In this document: in pieces, positions 51,262-60,647 of the stretch
Numbering within the stretch: position 1 is the first letter of the stretch
How the letters are laid out: every line of letters starts with the position of its first letter
Assembly (NCBI GenBank): GCA_016194585.1
Contig: JACQBG010000040.1
Coordinates: 1-64,000 of the forward strand
Source: Gemmatimonadota bacterium
Lineage (GTDB): Bacteria; Gemmatimonadota; Gemmatimonadetes; Gemmatimonadales; Gemmatimonadaceae
Length of the DNA stretch: 64,000 nt
Reading direction: 5' to 3'
Program-made: the position numbers and the translations under genes
The notes under the pieces: generated by a model
Database searches by the model: none
What the model saw: only the letters and a program-made list of their open reading frames with translations
Told to the model about the DNA's origin: nothing

Positions 51262-54101
51262 CGGTCCTACCGGCGCCGCTGGCGCATGCGACTCCCGACT
51301 TCGCGCACTCGACGCGTCCGGATCTCAGAGAGTTGAGCTCAAATATCCAGCGCCGGCTCGAGGTGCTCGCGCATGGACCCATCGGCCTGATCGTTCGCGT
51401 CTCGTCGGAGGAGCAACTCGAGCACGCGGGCAGCTTGGAGATCCAACAACATCAGTTTCGACATCTCGAGCCGTACGGCGTCGAGTCGATCCAGGTCGAG
51501 CGCTATATCAGCGTCGAGTCCGCACACGGCGAGCAGGAGCGTCCGGATTTCGAACGCCTGCTTCGTCGCGTGTCGTGTGGCGCGATCCGATTTGTGGTCG
51601 CCGCGTTCGCCGATCGTGTCAGCCGGAACTGGCCGCAATTCGACCGGCTCGGCGCCGCGCTGAAGGCCGTGAAGGGCATGATCATGCTCGAGGGCGACAT
51701 CTTCGATCTGTCCACCTCCAAGGGCGAGTTCGATTACCGAGACGCGGCCAACCGGGCGGTCTATCAGAGTGAGCAACGCATTCAACGCAACATCGTGCAC
51801 AAATGCGGCAAGGCCAAGCGGCTCGCGTTGCCGGTGCAGCAGCCGGTCGGGTACTGCTGGGCATCACTCGAGGATCCCGCCTACGTCCGCGAGATCGACC
51901 GGCAGCACATGCGCCACGCGCTGGGGAGCGCGCCAGAGGGACACCTTACCAACGTCGTCCGCCAGGGATTGCGGTATCTCGTTCTCCCGTATCCCGATCG
52001 TGAGGTCTACGAGTCCATGGTGCTGCGCCGTGACGTCCTGTTACAGACGGAGGACATTCGCGCGGTGGTGGACATGATCCACACGGACTCGGCCTGGCCG
52101 CGCAAACATCACATCCCCGTGCGTCGGCGCGGCAACCTCTTTGCACTCACCGCGCCGTTGGGATGGGCCGATCTGCGGGAGTATCGGGCGATGACGTCGC
52201 GAGACAGCGTGGCGAGTCTCCTCGCGGGGTGGTATCGCTCGCCGAGCCTCTACGGTGTCTATCACTGGCAGCTCGGTGCCGACGTGGACCTCGACGACTC
52301 CCTGCGCCTGTTCGGGGGCAAGGTGTGGCAGCCGCGCGCGAATCCCGACGCGCTCTTTCGTCCGGAACAGCGAGGCATCGTCAAGCGGATTCTCTCGCGC
52401 GGCGACCACAAGCTCTGGACCGTGTCGACCGATGTGACGGCCGACGCGCCACGCACCCCGCGGCCGCCGAGCGGCCTCCGCCGACTCGGCTTGGAGCCGC
52501 TCCTTCCCGAGGTACGCTGCTCGGTGGTCTGGCAGCGCGATGAAGTGTGCGAGGCGAAGCTCGTGCCATTGGCCAACCCGGACTGGTCGGCGTGGCGTCT
52601 CCGCTACCGAGCGGAAGACTGCCGGCACCGCCACCCGCTCACGTCGTACTTCGGGAACGAGGCCGAACAGCTCATCGTTCAGACGGTGTTTGAGCAGTTG
52701 ACGCCCGAGATCTTTCGCACGGCGGTGTCGAGGATCGATCTGAAGCTGTCGGTCGAGCATGGTCGATTGACGGAGATCAATCGCGAACTCAAGCTGCTTG
52801 GCGAGCATCTCGCGTTCTTGCGCAGGGAGTTGCAAAAAGCGCACCCGGCGACGCATCCGGGGCTCGGTCGCCAGCTGACGAAAGCGCTGGGCGAAGCGGG
52901 CGAGCGATACGAGCAGCTGGACCGCCATCGCATGGATGCCGAGGTGGGTCTCGCCACGGAACGCGCGGTGGAAGCGCGCGACCGCGCGAGGATCTACCGT
53001 CTCGCAACGCGCCTTCCCGAACTCTGGGAACGCGCCGAACACGTCCCTGGTGCGCGCGCGGCGCTCATGCGCGTGCTCATTCGCCGCGTGAGTGTCCGGC
53101 GTATCGCGGCGCGGATGGACTTCGTGGAGATCGAGTTTCCGTCGGGCGTGCGCATCGAGCGGATCATCTGCGTGTCGCCCCTGATCACGTCGCCGGCATG
53201 GCAGCAATGGTGCTTGGAGCGGCTGCGCCCACAACTGGAGGGCGACCGGCTCACTCGCGTCACGACCGAGGATATTGAAGAGGCCGACCGTGTCGGTCTC
53301 GCCCTGGCGCAGGAGCATCCCTGGCGGGCGGGGAAGCCCTATCGTGGACTCGACGTCCGCGCGGCGGCGGTCTTGGCCCTCTGCAACGTGGACGCCTCGA
53401 CGTTGGGTCAGCCCGTCGGAGAGACCCTGACCGAGCTGGCCACCCGCAGCGGCGCGACGACAGAGGAGTTGGAGAAGCACGTGCGCTTGCAGCGCTTCGG
53501 CGCCGCATCGCGATTCGGCGGCGTCATGCGGTACCAGCCGACGGAGGCGCAGTTGTGTCGGTGGCTGCTGTCGTATGCGCGCGGGCAGGTCGCGCGTGCG
53601 TCGGGTTGGCCCGAAGACGACATCACCCCGTTCGCCGACTATCGGCGACTCCATGGGCTGCACCGTGTTTCGTTCGACCAGCTAGTCCGTCGGGCCGGGC
53701 ACATGGTCACCGACGCGAGCGGCCGGATCTGGATCCGAGTGTCGGCCGTTGAGGCCCTGTTCCCGCCACCGCTGCCGGGGGTGGTCGAAGCGCTCGGCAT
53801 CGCTGGGGTCACGCCAGACGACTTCATGCCGGCGGAAGACGGTTTGTCTCTGCTCGAGGCAAAGAGCGGGCGGCGGTTGTACCCGCAATGGCCGGTCATG
53901 GCGTCGGCGCGCGGTTACGCGATGGTGGTGCGCGCTCGTCAGCCGGGCAAACTGCTGCGACCGCATCTGTGGTTGTACGTGCCGAAGGCGATCCGCACGG
54001 CGACGAGCCTCGCGCTCGTCTGCCGGTGGATGGACGGACAGGCTCCCAACTTGAGCGCGTGGTCCCCGATGCCGCCGCGCCGTGCTCGGTCGACCTCGTG
54101 A
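51258..54101 (+). CDS. Large serine recombinase
   Basis: 947 aa, long even for this class. Residues ~42-190 are the resolvase catalytic domain: LIVRVSSEEQ (nucleophile Ser 49 or 50), ERPDFERLLRRV and FADRVSRNW. The recombinase domain follows, then a zinc-ribbon-like region and a coiled coil (~530-600: LTEINRELKLLGEHLAFLRR). The last ~250 residues (after ~690) are an extra helical module with no recognised domain. Such enzymes integrate phages and mobile elements. ATGA overlap with the upstream small ORF shows co-translation. Confidence 0.88.
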   Translation: MTVLPAPLAHATPDFAHSTRPDLRELSSNIQRRLEVLAHGPIGLIVRVSSEEQLEHAGSLEIQQHQFRHLEPYGVESIQVERYISVESAHGEQERPDFERLLRRVSCGAIRFVVAAFADRVSRNWPQFDRLGAALKAVKGMIMLEGDIFDLSTSKGEFDYRDAANRAVYQSEQRIQRNIVHKCGKAKRLALPVQQPVGYCWASLEDPAYVREIDRQHMRHALGSAPEGHLTNVVRQGLRYLVLPYPDREVYESMVLRRDVLLQTEDIRAVVDMIHTDSAWPRKHHIPVRRRGNLFALTAPLGWADLREYRAMTSRDSVASLLAGWYRSPSLYGVYHWQLGADVDLDDSLRLFGGKVWQPRANPDALFRPEQRGIVKRILSRGDHKLWTVSTDVTADAPRTPRPPSGLRRLGLEPLLPEVRCSVVWQRDEVCEAKLVPLANPDWSAWRLRYRAEDCRHRHPLTSYFGNEAEQLIVQTVFEQLTPEIFRTAVSRIDLKLSVEHGRLTEINRELKLLGEHLAFLRRELQKAHPATHPGLGRQLTKALGEAGERYEQLDRHRMDAEVGLATERAVEARDRARIYRLATRLPELWERAEHVPGARAALMRVLIRRVSVRRIAARMDFVEIEFPSGVRIERIICVSPLITSPAWQQWCLERLRPQLEGDRLTRVTTEDIEEADRVGLALAQEHPWRAGKPYRGLDVRAAAVLALCNVDASTLGQPVGETLTELATRSGATTEELEKHVRLQRFGAASRFGGVMRYQPTEAQLCRWLLSYARGQVARASGWPEDDITPFADYRRLHGLHRVSFDQLVRRAGHMVTDASGRIWIRVSAVEALFPPPLPGVVEALGIAGVTPDDFMPAEDGLSLLEAKSGRRLYPQWPVMASARGYAMVVRARQPGKLLRPHLWLYVPKAIRTATSLALVCRWMDGQAPNLSAWSPMPPRRARSTS

Positions 54102-54212
54102 AACAACCGACCCGCACTACGGCCTGGTCCGGCTACGCGCAGAGAATCGACGCTGTTAGGACGGACCGTACCCTCGCTGGCGAAATCCTCGGATTTCGCG
54201 CGCCGCGATGGT

Positions 54213-55109
54213 CTACGGACTCTCGACGTCGGGTACTGCGCGACCCATCGACGCCATCTGCTTGTCGATCTCGTCCCAACTGACAAATAGGTGCCGGCAC
54301 TCCGGTCGAGGCTCCAAGGTGTCTAGGTCGATCCCTTCCTCCTCAAGTAGAGCGTCGAAGAATCCATGTGACGCTCTCAACATCTCGTCCCACGTCGGCC
54401 GCCCCACGCGAAACGGCAGCCCGTAGGTGGTTGACAAGAACTCGGCGGGCTCCCGTAATGACTCCGGCACGAACTGCATACCCCACGTGACCACGTATCC
54501 ACCGGCCGCCGCAATCTTCTGGCCCTCATACCGCTCCACGCGCCGTGCGAGGAAGATCGGCCGCACGTTCATCGCCGTCGCCAGCTTGAGCTTCTTGTCC
54601 ACGTCCAGAAAGCTCAACGGAGCCATTTGGTTCTTGACCTCGACACCGTAGCCACGGCCTCCCCACTCGAAAGTGAGGTCAAAGGAACTCTCCGTCGCTC
54701 CAAGGGCCGCGCGCCCAGAGGCCGTGACCTGAAGCTGCGCATGGTCATGAACATCAGCCGTCTCGAGCCATTCGATGGCGATGTCCTCGCCCCACGAGCC
54801 GATCGCGTCGGCCGCGGCACGCCCGCGCAGCGCGCGCCGAGCCGCGCGCATCTCGCGGTACTCGCCGTGATAGTTCGCGTACGCGGCTGGCCGGAGGAGG
54901 ACGTCTCGCCGCTTCTTCGAGAAGATCGTGCGCGTCATCGTCCGTAGGTCGCGTCGTTCGGAGAGCTTCTTCACCGCGCGGAGCACTTGATAGTGATCCC
55001 ACGCGGCCTCATTGCGCGTGGCGAGCTGCGTCACCCACGACAGGTGGAACGGCGCTTCGCAGATCTGCCCGTGCAACAGGGCAACGAGCGGACTCTCGGG
55101 TCGAGGCAT
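54213..55109 (-). CDS. PD-(D/E)XK nuclease-like protein
   Basis: 298 aa. The nuclease core reads GSWGEDIAIEWLE (~104-117), SSFDLTFEWGGRGYGVEVKN with D144, E157 and K159, the classical D...ExK arrangement. N-terminal ~90 residues look like a winged-helix region (AAWDHYQVLRAVKKLSERRD). The remaining C-terminal part resembles none known to me. Predicted DNA endonuclease, possibly restriction-like. Convergent with the serine recombinase. Confidence 0.75.
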   Translation of the reverse strand: MPRPESPLVALLHGQICEAPFHLSWVTQLATRNEAAWDHYQVLRAVKKLSERRDLRTMTRTIFSKKRRDVLLRPAAYANYHGEYREMRAARRALRGRAAADAIGSWGEDIAIEWLETADVHDHAQLQVTASGRAALGATESSFDLTFEWGGRGYGVEVKNQMAPLSFLDVDKKLKLATAMNVRPIFLARRVERYEGQKIAAAGGYVVTWGMQFVPESLREPAEFLSTTYGLPFRVGRPTWDEMLRASHGFFDALLEEEGIDLDTLEPRPECRHLFVSWDEIDKQMASMGRAVPDVESP

Positions 55110-55285
55110 ATCGAGTGGATGTGGGAGGGCACCGAAGGGGAGTGATCGCGGAGGACAAGAAAAGGTGGGCGCGGGAGCCCCCTCCCGACAGACACGATTG
55201 CGACAGGCGTGTGTCGTTCCGGGTCGCAATAGGGCAGGGTGTCGCGCGTGCGTCTCCGTGGGCACAGTCCAACACGGAGTTCGCC

Positions 55286-55840
55286 ATGCCCCGTCGCTCA
55301 CGAAACCGCCCACGCGCTCGGCCCGAATCGGCCACAACGGGTGGTACCGTCGGTGCTGTCGGTACCGACGCCGACGAGACGCTGGCGTCGAGTCCCCAAA
55401 CGCCCGTCTGGCAGGTCGCACGGTGCATCAGCATGGCCCCGGTGGTCGAGGAAGTGATCGGCGCGCGCCTCGCGCTGCTCGCGCGCGGACTAACCGGAGC
55501 GGAGGCGCGGGACTTGGTCCGAACGGTTGCCTCGTCCGACGCCGATCGCAGCCTCCTGGTTGCCACGGCCGCGCCATCTCTCCGGAGGGTACCGCGGCGC
55601 GGCCGGCTCTCCGCGACGGACACGGAACGCCTCGTTCGCCTCGGCACCCTCTTCACGCTGCTGCGTGCGGCGTATGGGAGCGAGTCCCTCGCGCGAGAGA
55701 TCCTGCACATGCCGGTGCCGGCGCTGGGCGACCGGTCCGCGCTCGCGTGCGCCGACACGCTGACCGCCATTGAACGGGCGCAAGACCTGTTCGTGCCGTA
55801 CACGATCACGATCGTGGTCGATGCACCCGCCTCGCCCTAG
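55286..55840 (+). CDS. Xre/MbcA/ParS antitoxin relative, intact copy (copy C)
   Basis: 184 aa. Parallels copies A and B: APVVEEVIGARLALLARGLT, AAPSLRRVPRRGRLSATDTE, RLVRLGTLFTLLRAAYGSE, then the ParS-like PVPALGDRSALACADTL. A disordered Arg/Pro-rich head precedes. No RES toxin follows; instead an excisionase-like gene and integrase do, so it may act as a regulator of the mobile element. Confidence 0.65.
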   Translation: MPRRSRNRPRARPESATTGGTVGAVGTDADETLASSPQTPVWQVARCISMAPVVEEVIGARLALLARGLTGAEARDLVRTVASSDADRSLLVATAAPSLRRVPRRGRLSATDTERLVRLGTLFTLLRAAYGSESLAREILHMPVPALGDRSALACADTLTAIERAQDLFVPYTITIVVDAPASP

Positions 55841-55972
55841 GCGGTCGACCCCGCGCGCGCGGCGGTCGCGCCGTCCCGGCACTCGGTCGGTTGCCGACGA
55901 ACCCGTCCGGGACGCCGATCCGCGTGCGCGTCGCGCGTGCACACCGGCTCACCCCAAACCGGAGGTGAGACC

Positions 55973-56431
55973 GTGCGTGCCAGCCGTTCGCAGGAGCCGA
56001 AGGAATCCGCCCACGTCGCCGAGGCGCAGTCGGCGGCGTCACCACCGGCGCTCGAGTCGCTGCTCGCGTGGATGCCCGACGAGGCGTTGCTCCCGGTCCA
56101 CTGGCTCCGGGCCGCGCTCGCGGCGGAACGGGCGCGAGCGGCGGACCCCGGGATTCCCGAGATGCTGACGACGACGGCGTTCTGCGAGCACTACCGCCCC
56201 GCGCGCACCGCGGAATGGGTGCGCGACATGTGCAACGCCGCCCGGTTCCCCGGGGCCGTTCGGCGCGGACGTCAGTGGCTCATCCCGTCCGCGTGCCTCA
56301 TGGAGGGTCCGACGCCGGCGAACACCGAGCGCTTCGACGCCGGCGCGACACTCCCGGCCAGCCGTGGTGCTGATGTCGCTCGCGGACCCCGACTCGCGCC
56401 GCGCAAGTCGCGCGGCACCCACCGCTACTAG
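55973..56431 (+). CDS. Excisionase-like HTH protein
   Basis: 152 aa from a GTG with GGAGGTG upstream. The core (~70-110) has the MerR-like excisionase pattern: MLTTTAFCEHYRPARTAEWV, VRRGRQWLIPSACL. Flanks are disordered. The integrase begins just after its stop, matching a typical xis-int arrangement. Confidence 0.7.
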   Translation: MRASRSQEPKESAHVAEAQSAASPPALESLLAWMPDEALLPVHWLRAALAAERARAADPGIPEMLTTTAFCEHYRPARTAEWVRDMCNAARFPGAVRRGRQWLIPSACLMEGPTPANTERFDAGATLPASRGADVARGPRLAPRKSRGTHRY

Positions 56432-56445
56432 AGGGAGTGCCCCCC

Positions 56446-57690
56446 GTGTCGCACGCACTGAAGACGTCCGAGTTGACCCGTCGCCTCTATGAGCGAAATG
56501 GCCACTGGTACGTGGACCTGCGCGCGTACGGTGCCGGTCGCATCGCGCTGGCGGCGAACGGGTCGTCCCGCGCGACAACGGACTATGATGAGGCCCTCAC
56601 GCTCGGTGGTACGGAGCTGCGGCAAGCGAAGGCCGACGCGGCCGAGCTTCGCGATCGGCGCGTCGCACGCTTCAAGACCGTGGGCGAGGTGGCCCACGAG
56701 TTCGAAGAGCAACTGGCGACGAACGCCGCGAAAGGCCTCGTGAGGGAATCGACGAGGACACGCTACCTGCTCGCGCTCCGTCAACTCCTCGGCACAACGG
56801 ATGAACGCCAACGGCCGCGGGTTGCCGCGCTCGATCAGGATCGCCGCATCGATCGGCTCACGGTCGACGACGTACGCGCGTCGCTGAAGGTCCTGAACGC
56901 CCGGGTGACGCGACGTGGAGGACCGCTGTCCGCGTCCTCGATCCACCACATCCTCGTGGTGTTGCACTACCTCTGCGCCATGGCGCGGAGCGCCGGGTGT
57001 GCGCCGTCCGGGTTCGACCCCTGCCGCGACCTCACCGCCTGGGAGAAGCCCAAGATGTCACGCGATCGCGAACCGACCGACTTCCTCGAGGTGCCTGAAG
57101 TACGCGCCTTGCTGGCAACCATCCAACAGGAGTACACGGGCCCCCTGCCGCTCTATGAGATCGCCGCCACGTTGCTTTACACGGGCGGTCGCAAGACCGA
57201 GGTGCTCGGCCTGCTCGTGAGCGACTTGGACTTTCCGCGCGAGCTCGTGCGCTTTCGCCGGAACCAGTACCGCAGGATCAAACGCGATCAGGACCGTCCG
57301 GTACCGTTCGTGCGCGAGCTGCGCGACATCCTTCGCGCGTATCTCACCCGGACGGGCCGCGTGGGCGGCTTGGTCTTTCCGCCCCCGCACGATCCGGCAG
57401 CGACGCACCTGATCACGACGGACCTGATTGCCCCGCTCCGTGAGGCACAGTGTGCGGCGGTGCTGCGGCTTCCGGAAGGCGAGCGCGAGGCGTTCGCGAC
57501 GAAACGGATCCACCCGCATGCGTTCCGCACGACCTACTGCTCGGCCCGCTTGCAGACGCTGGACAACGGGGCGGCCGTCTCGCCGTTCACCGTCTGTCGC
57601 GAGCTGGGTCACAAGTCGATGCAGATGGTCCTGCGCGTGTACGGCAACCTCGGGAACGTGCGTCAGCGCGGCGACGAGGTGTCGTACTGA
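56446..57690 (+). CDS. Tyrosine recombinase / integrase
   Basis: 414 aa using GTG 56446, which has GAGGGAG at good spacing; GTG 56437 is the alternative. The N-terminal SAM-like binding region (~75-190) precedes the catalytic domain with Arg (YTGGRKTEVLGL), HPHAFRTTY (His, Arg), ELGHKSMQ (His) and Tyr (LRVYG). All catalytic residues are present. With the excisionase-like gene it forms the integration module of an element whose att sites I could not locate. The 264 bases after it hold nothing recognised. Confidence 0.92.
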   Translation: MSHALKTSELTRRLYERNGHWYVDLRAYGAGRIALAANGSSRATTDYDEALTLGGTELRQAKADAAELRDRRVARFKTVGEVAHEFEEQLATNAAKGLVRESTRTRYLLALRQLLGTTDERQRPRVAALDQDRRIDRLTVDDVRASLKVLNARVTRRGGPLSASSIHHILVVLHYLCAMARSAGCAPSGFDPCRDLTAWEKPKMSRDREPTDFLEVPEVRALLATIQQEYTGPLPLYEIAATLLYTGGRKTEVLGLLVSDLDFPRELVRFRRNQYRRIKRDQDRPVPFVRELRDILRAYLTRTGRVGGLVFPPPHDPAATHLITTDLIAPLREAQCAAVLRLPEGEREAFATKRIHPHAFRTTYCSARLQTLDNGAAVSPFTVCRELGHKSMQMVLRVYGNLGNVRQRGDEVSY

Positions 57691-57954
57691 ACGCGCGTGC
57701 GCTCCGCGCCGTTGTCACGACCCCGCGTAGTCATGTGACCCCTGCCGTGGAGCGCCGTATGCCGACGACGTCATGCCGAACGCCGCCCGCGAGGACGCAC
57801 CTCTCGACGCGCCGTGCCGCCGAGCCGTCTCTGCCTGATGCTGAAGCGCCGACCCGGTGGCTCGGCACCGCTGCGGCTCCCCCCGCCAACCGTGCCAACG
57901 CGCGCCGGACACTCGGGCCCCGACTAACCCCGGGAGATGCATCCCTCGCCGCCT

Positions 57955-58611
57955 CTACGAACAATGCTCGTTGGTGCCAGGTGTCCACATCGCCCACGTC
58001 TGCCTCGGCTGGCCTGGCGATTTCGCCGACGACACCACCGGCGCGCCAGCCTTGTCGAAGACCACCGATTTGAGCCTCGCCTGGGCATGAAAGCGGTAGT
58101 AGACACCCTTCTGAGGACGCATCAAGAACTGGATCGCCCCCTCCATGCGATCCTTCGGTCCGACGACCCCAAGCGGTGCGTCTGAGTCCGAGTTGTCGGC
58201 TGTGATGATGGTGTCAACAAGCATGGGGTAGTCTGTAGGCGCGATGGCGGCGAATCGTCGCTTCCCCAGCACCATATCAGCAGCGAGGGTATCAATGCTG
58301 ATCTCAATGCTGTCTATTCCCAGAGGAACGGCGCCCTCATTGCGAGTCTCTATATGCATGGAGATAAACGCCACTCCGTCTGCGGCGCCCAACCGGGTCT
58401 CTTCGGCGACGCACGCAGTCAACGTGCCGAGCACATCCCCCGCGAGTCGCGTCTGATAGGCGCTCCATGCCTCCGCCGGCTGTTCCACGCGAATCCACTT
58501 GTTGTACGTCCAGTAGCCTCCGACCAGGATGGCGCCGATCTGAACGAGCTTGAGCGCCAGCTCGACGCGATCAGCGAATCGCGAAAGCGACACATCGCTT
58601 ACTCCGGCCAT
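57955..58611 (-). CDS. Single-pass membrane protein, unknown
   Basis: 218 aa. One N-terminal helix (LKLVQIGAILVGGYWTYNKW) anchors a beta-rich domain (VAFISMHIETRNEGAVPLGI, EGAIQFLMRPQKGVYYRFHA). Not recognised. It overlaps the nuclease gene by 13 bases and is the last gene of a four-gene leftward operon. Confidence 0.6.
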   Translation of the reverse strand: MAGVSDVSLSRFADRVELALKLVQIGAILVGGYWTYNKWIRVEQPAEAWSAYQTRLAGDVLGTLTACVAEETRLGAADGVAFISMHIETRNEGAVPLGIDSIEISIDTLAADMVLGKRRFAAIAPTDYPMLVDTIITADNSDSDAPLGVVGPKDRMEGAIQFLMRPQKGVYYRFHAQARLKSVVFDKAGAPVVSSAKSPGQPRQTWAMWTPGTNEHCS

Positions 58612-59582
58612 AGAGCCGCCTTCGCCGTCTTGAGGCCGGCGAGTTCACCAGGAAGACCAGGAAAGAACCTCAGACCTGTGCGCTCTTCAATCCATGACAC
58701 GGGAACAAGCTGTTTCTCGAGATGGAAAGGCGATGAATACCCGCGATTCTCCATGACGAACGCTAGGAACTGCCAGCCCTCGCTTCCGCGGGGCGGCGAG
58801 GCGAGAATCTTGTAGAAGTGCGTTGGCACAGCGACCTCATCTGGACCGATGAGGTAATACGGAGTCGACCCATCTGCGGTCGACGGATCGTCCTCCTTAG
58901 GGTCGTAGAACATCGGTCCGGTGATCACGAACAGCTCGCCCTTGGCCGCGGCCCAGTCGCGCACATGTTCCTCGAGGTTCTTCCAAATGCGCTGGTTAAG
59001 CTGCGGCGCCTGCGGAGCCATGTTCGAGAGGTAGTAGGTCTCGTTCTGCCGCACCTGGCTGCGCGTCTGATCCGCGCTCGGGGCCTGATGTCCACGGTCG
59101 TACGAGCTTCCGACATAGTCCTTCTTCTCCGCCCGCGATCCCGGCGGCAATTCGGGGTCTGGTGCAAACGGCTCCGGCTTCGGGCGTTTCAGCGAACCGG
59201 TGACGTCATACTTGGTCATGTGCTCGCACACCCACAGCGGGATCTTGTCCGTCGCGCTATGCTCGAGTTCGTACCCTGCGCGCGTGATGACTTTCGTGGG
59301 GCCGAACTCCCACACACCCGTCGTGTCTCTGACGGGCTCGCCGAACGCACACAGACCCGCCGGCGCGCCGGGAGCGGCGGCCCGTCGATGCGCCGCACTA
59401 TACGGCGCAGGCTTGGAGGCTGCGCGCGCTGTGGTTTCCGCCTCTGGTGGCGCTCCCGCAAAGTTCGCGGCGAGGCCCAACGCCAGCGGCAGCGCGGCGA
59501 ACAGAGAAGTCCTACCGCGCGTGTTGCATAGAGGACTCCCGAAAGCCGGCGATGCTGCCGACTCACCACTTCGACCCGGCAT
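58599..59582 (-). CDS. Secreted DNA/RNA non-specific endonuclease (NUC1/EndoG family)
   Basis: 327 aa. An N-terminal hydrophobic segment (FAALPLALGLAANFAGA) suggests export. The active-site DRGH motif (YDRGHQAPSAD) and the metal/structural block SNMAPQ...LNQRIWKNLE are intact. It would degrade nucleic acid in the periplasm or outside the cell. Operon partners are membrane proteins, so this may be a membrane-linked nuclease system (inference). Confidence 0.88.
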   Translation of the reverse strand: MPGRSGESAASPAFGSPLCNTRGRTSLFAALPLALGLAANFAGAPPEAETTARAASKPAPYSAAHRRAAAPGAPAGLCAFGEPVRDTTGVWEFGPTKVITRAGYELEHSATDKIPLWVCEHMTKYDVTGSLKRPKPEPFAPDPELPPGSRAEKKDYVGSSYDRGHQAPSADQTRSQVRQNETYYLSNMAPQAPQLNQRIWKNLEEHVRDWAAAKGELFVITGPMFYDPKEDDPSTADGSTPYYLIGPDEVAVPTHFYKILASPPRGSEGWQFLAFVMENRGYSSPFHLEKQLVPVSWIEERTGLRFFPGLPGELAGLKTAKAALWPE

Positions 59583-59591
59583 GGTTCGCTC

Positions 59592-59993
59592 CTATCGCGA
59601 CGAGTCGCCAAGACTGGGCTGTCCATCGCTTCCTGACGCGGCGCCGTCACTCGGCTGTTTGTCCATGCTCTTCCCGACCAGAAACGACGACCCGCTGATG
59701 CCAATGAGCGTCAACACGCTTCCGGGGATGACTGGGAAGCCCACCGCGTCAGGCTTAGTGACAACGAAGAGGAACGCGAACGCGACCACGAACGAGAAGA
59801 GCAGAAGCTGAAAGCGCGACATGCTCGCGGAGCCCTCCGCATCCCCGATCAGGTACGTGAGGTCGATCTTCCCCGTGTAGACACGCCAAATGATCGCTGC
59901 CGCGAACGCTGACACGGTTGCAAGGGCGACGACACCGGTCGCCATACTCAGCAGCCCCGAGACACTCTCCACCTGCGTTTCCGGAACGATCAT
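59592..59993 (-). CDS. Small membrane protein (QLLLF type), paralog of the next gene
   Basis: 133 aa from the ATG at 59993, which overlaps the preceding gene's stop (ATGA). Three hydrophobic segments; the second begins RFQLLLFSFVVAFAFLF. The C-terminal tail is Gly/Ser-rich and disordered. It resembles the partner at 59990-60367 in layout and in the QLLLF helix start. Function unknown. Confidence 0.6.
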   Translation of the reverse strand: MIVPETQVESVSGLLSMATGVVALATVSAFAAAIIWRVYTGKIDLTYLIGDAEGSASMSRFQLLLFSFVVAFAFLFVVTKPDAVGFPVIPGSVLTLIGISGSSFLVGKSMDKQPSDGAASGSDGQPSLGDSSR

Positions 59994-60367
59994 GATCTCA
60001 TCTCCTGTTGAGAGGTTCTCTCGGCACGAGCGCTGTTGACGATCCGGCGAATGACCTTCGTGATGACGTAGATCCCGTTGCTCCCCGCGCCCGCAACGAG
60101 CCACTTATCGTCCATCGGTGGGAGCGCTGTGGTGTCCGTCCACGCCAACGTCGAGGCGAGATACATCGCCGACGTGGCAAGCGTGAAAAGCAGCAACTGC
60201 ACGCGCTCAGGGCTTGCCTGATCCCGGTTCGGACCTGCCTTCTGCGCCAATATGCCACGCGTCCGGATTCGGCCATTGAGCAGGCCGAGCGCTACCATGG
60301 CTGCGAGAAAGCCAAGCCAAGCAATCGCCATCGACCGCGTCGCAGGCGCAAGGGAGAGGGGCGACAA
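59990..60367 (-). CDS. Small membrane protein (QLLLF type)
   Basis: 125 aa. Hydrophobic segments near residues 12-30, 57-75 (VQLLLFTLATSAMYLASTLA) and 85-105. The second helix matches that of the downstream paralog, so the two probably form a hetero-oligomer. First gene of the leftward operon that includes the secreted nuclease. The 280 bases upstream to 60647 show no gene. Confidence 0.6.
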   Translation of the reverse strand: MSPLSLAPATRSMAIAWLGFLAAMVALGLLNGRIRTRGILAQKAGPNRDQASPERVQLLLFTLATSAMYLASTLAWTDTTALPPMDDKWLVAGAGSNGIYVITKVIRRIVNSARAERTSQQEMRS

Positions 60368-60647
60368 AGCGGTACCTCGCTGGAAATGCTGTCAGCAGAT
60401 TGCCGTGGCTGCGGCGCGCGATCGCGTGTGGTAGATGGGCTCGTCTCGCGGATATAGTGGCAATCCTTCGGTGTCGCGCAAGAGTGCGGCCCTATTTGAG
60501 ACACCTCGATGTCCGGCCTTGCGTGAACTGCCGAGGAAGTCAGTATTGCGCGCTGGCGAGATACGAGCCGCCTTTCCAGTCACCGTTGCCGACCGACGAG
60601 ACCTCGGCCGCTAGGATCCTCACCGCCATCTCCCGTGGAGGCGCCAC

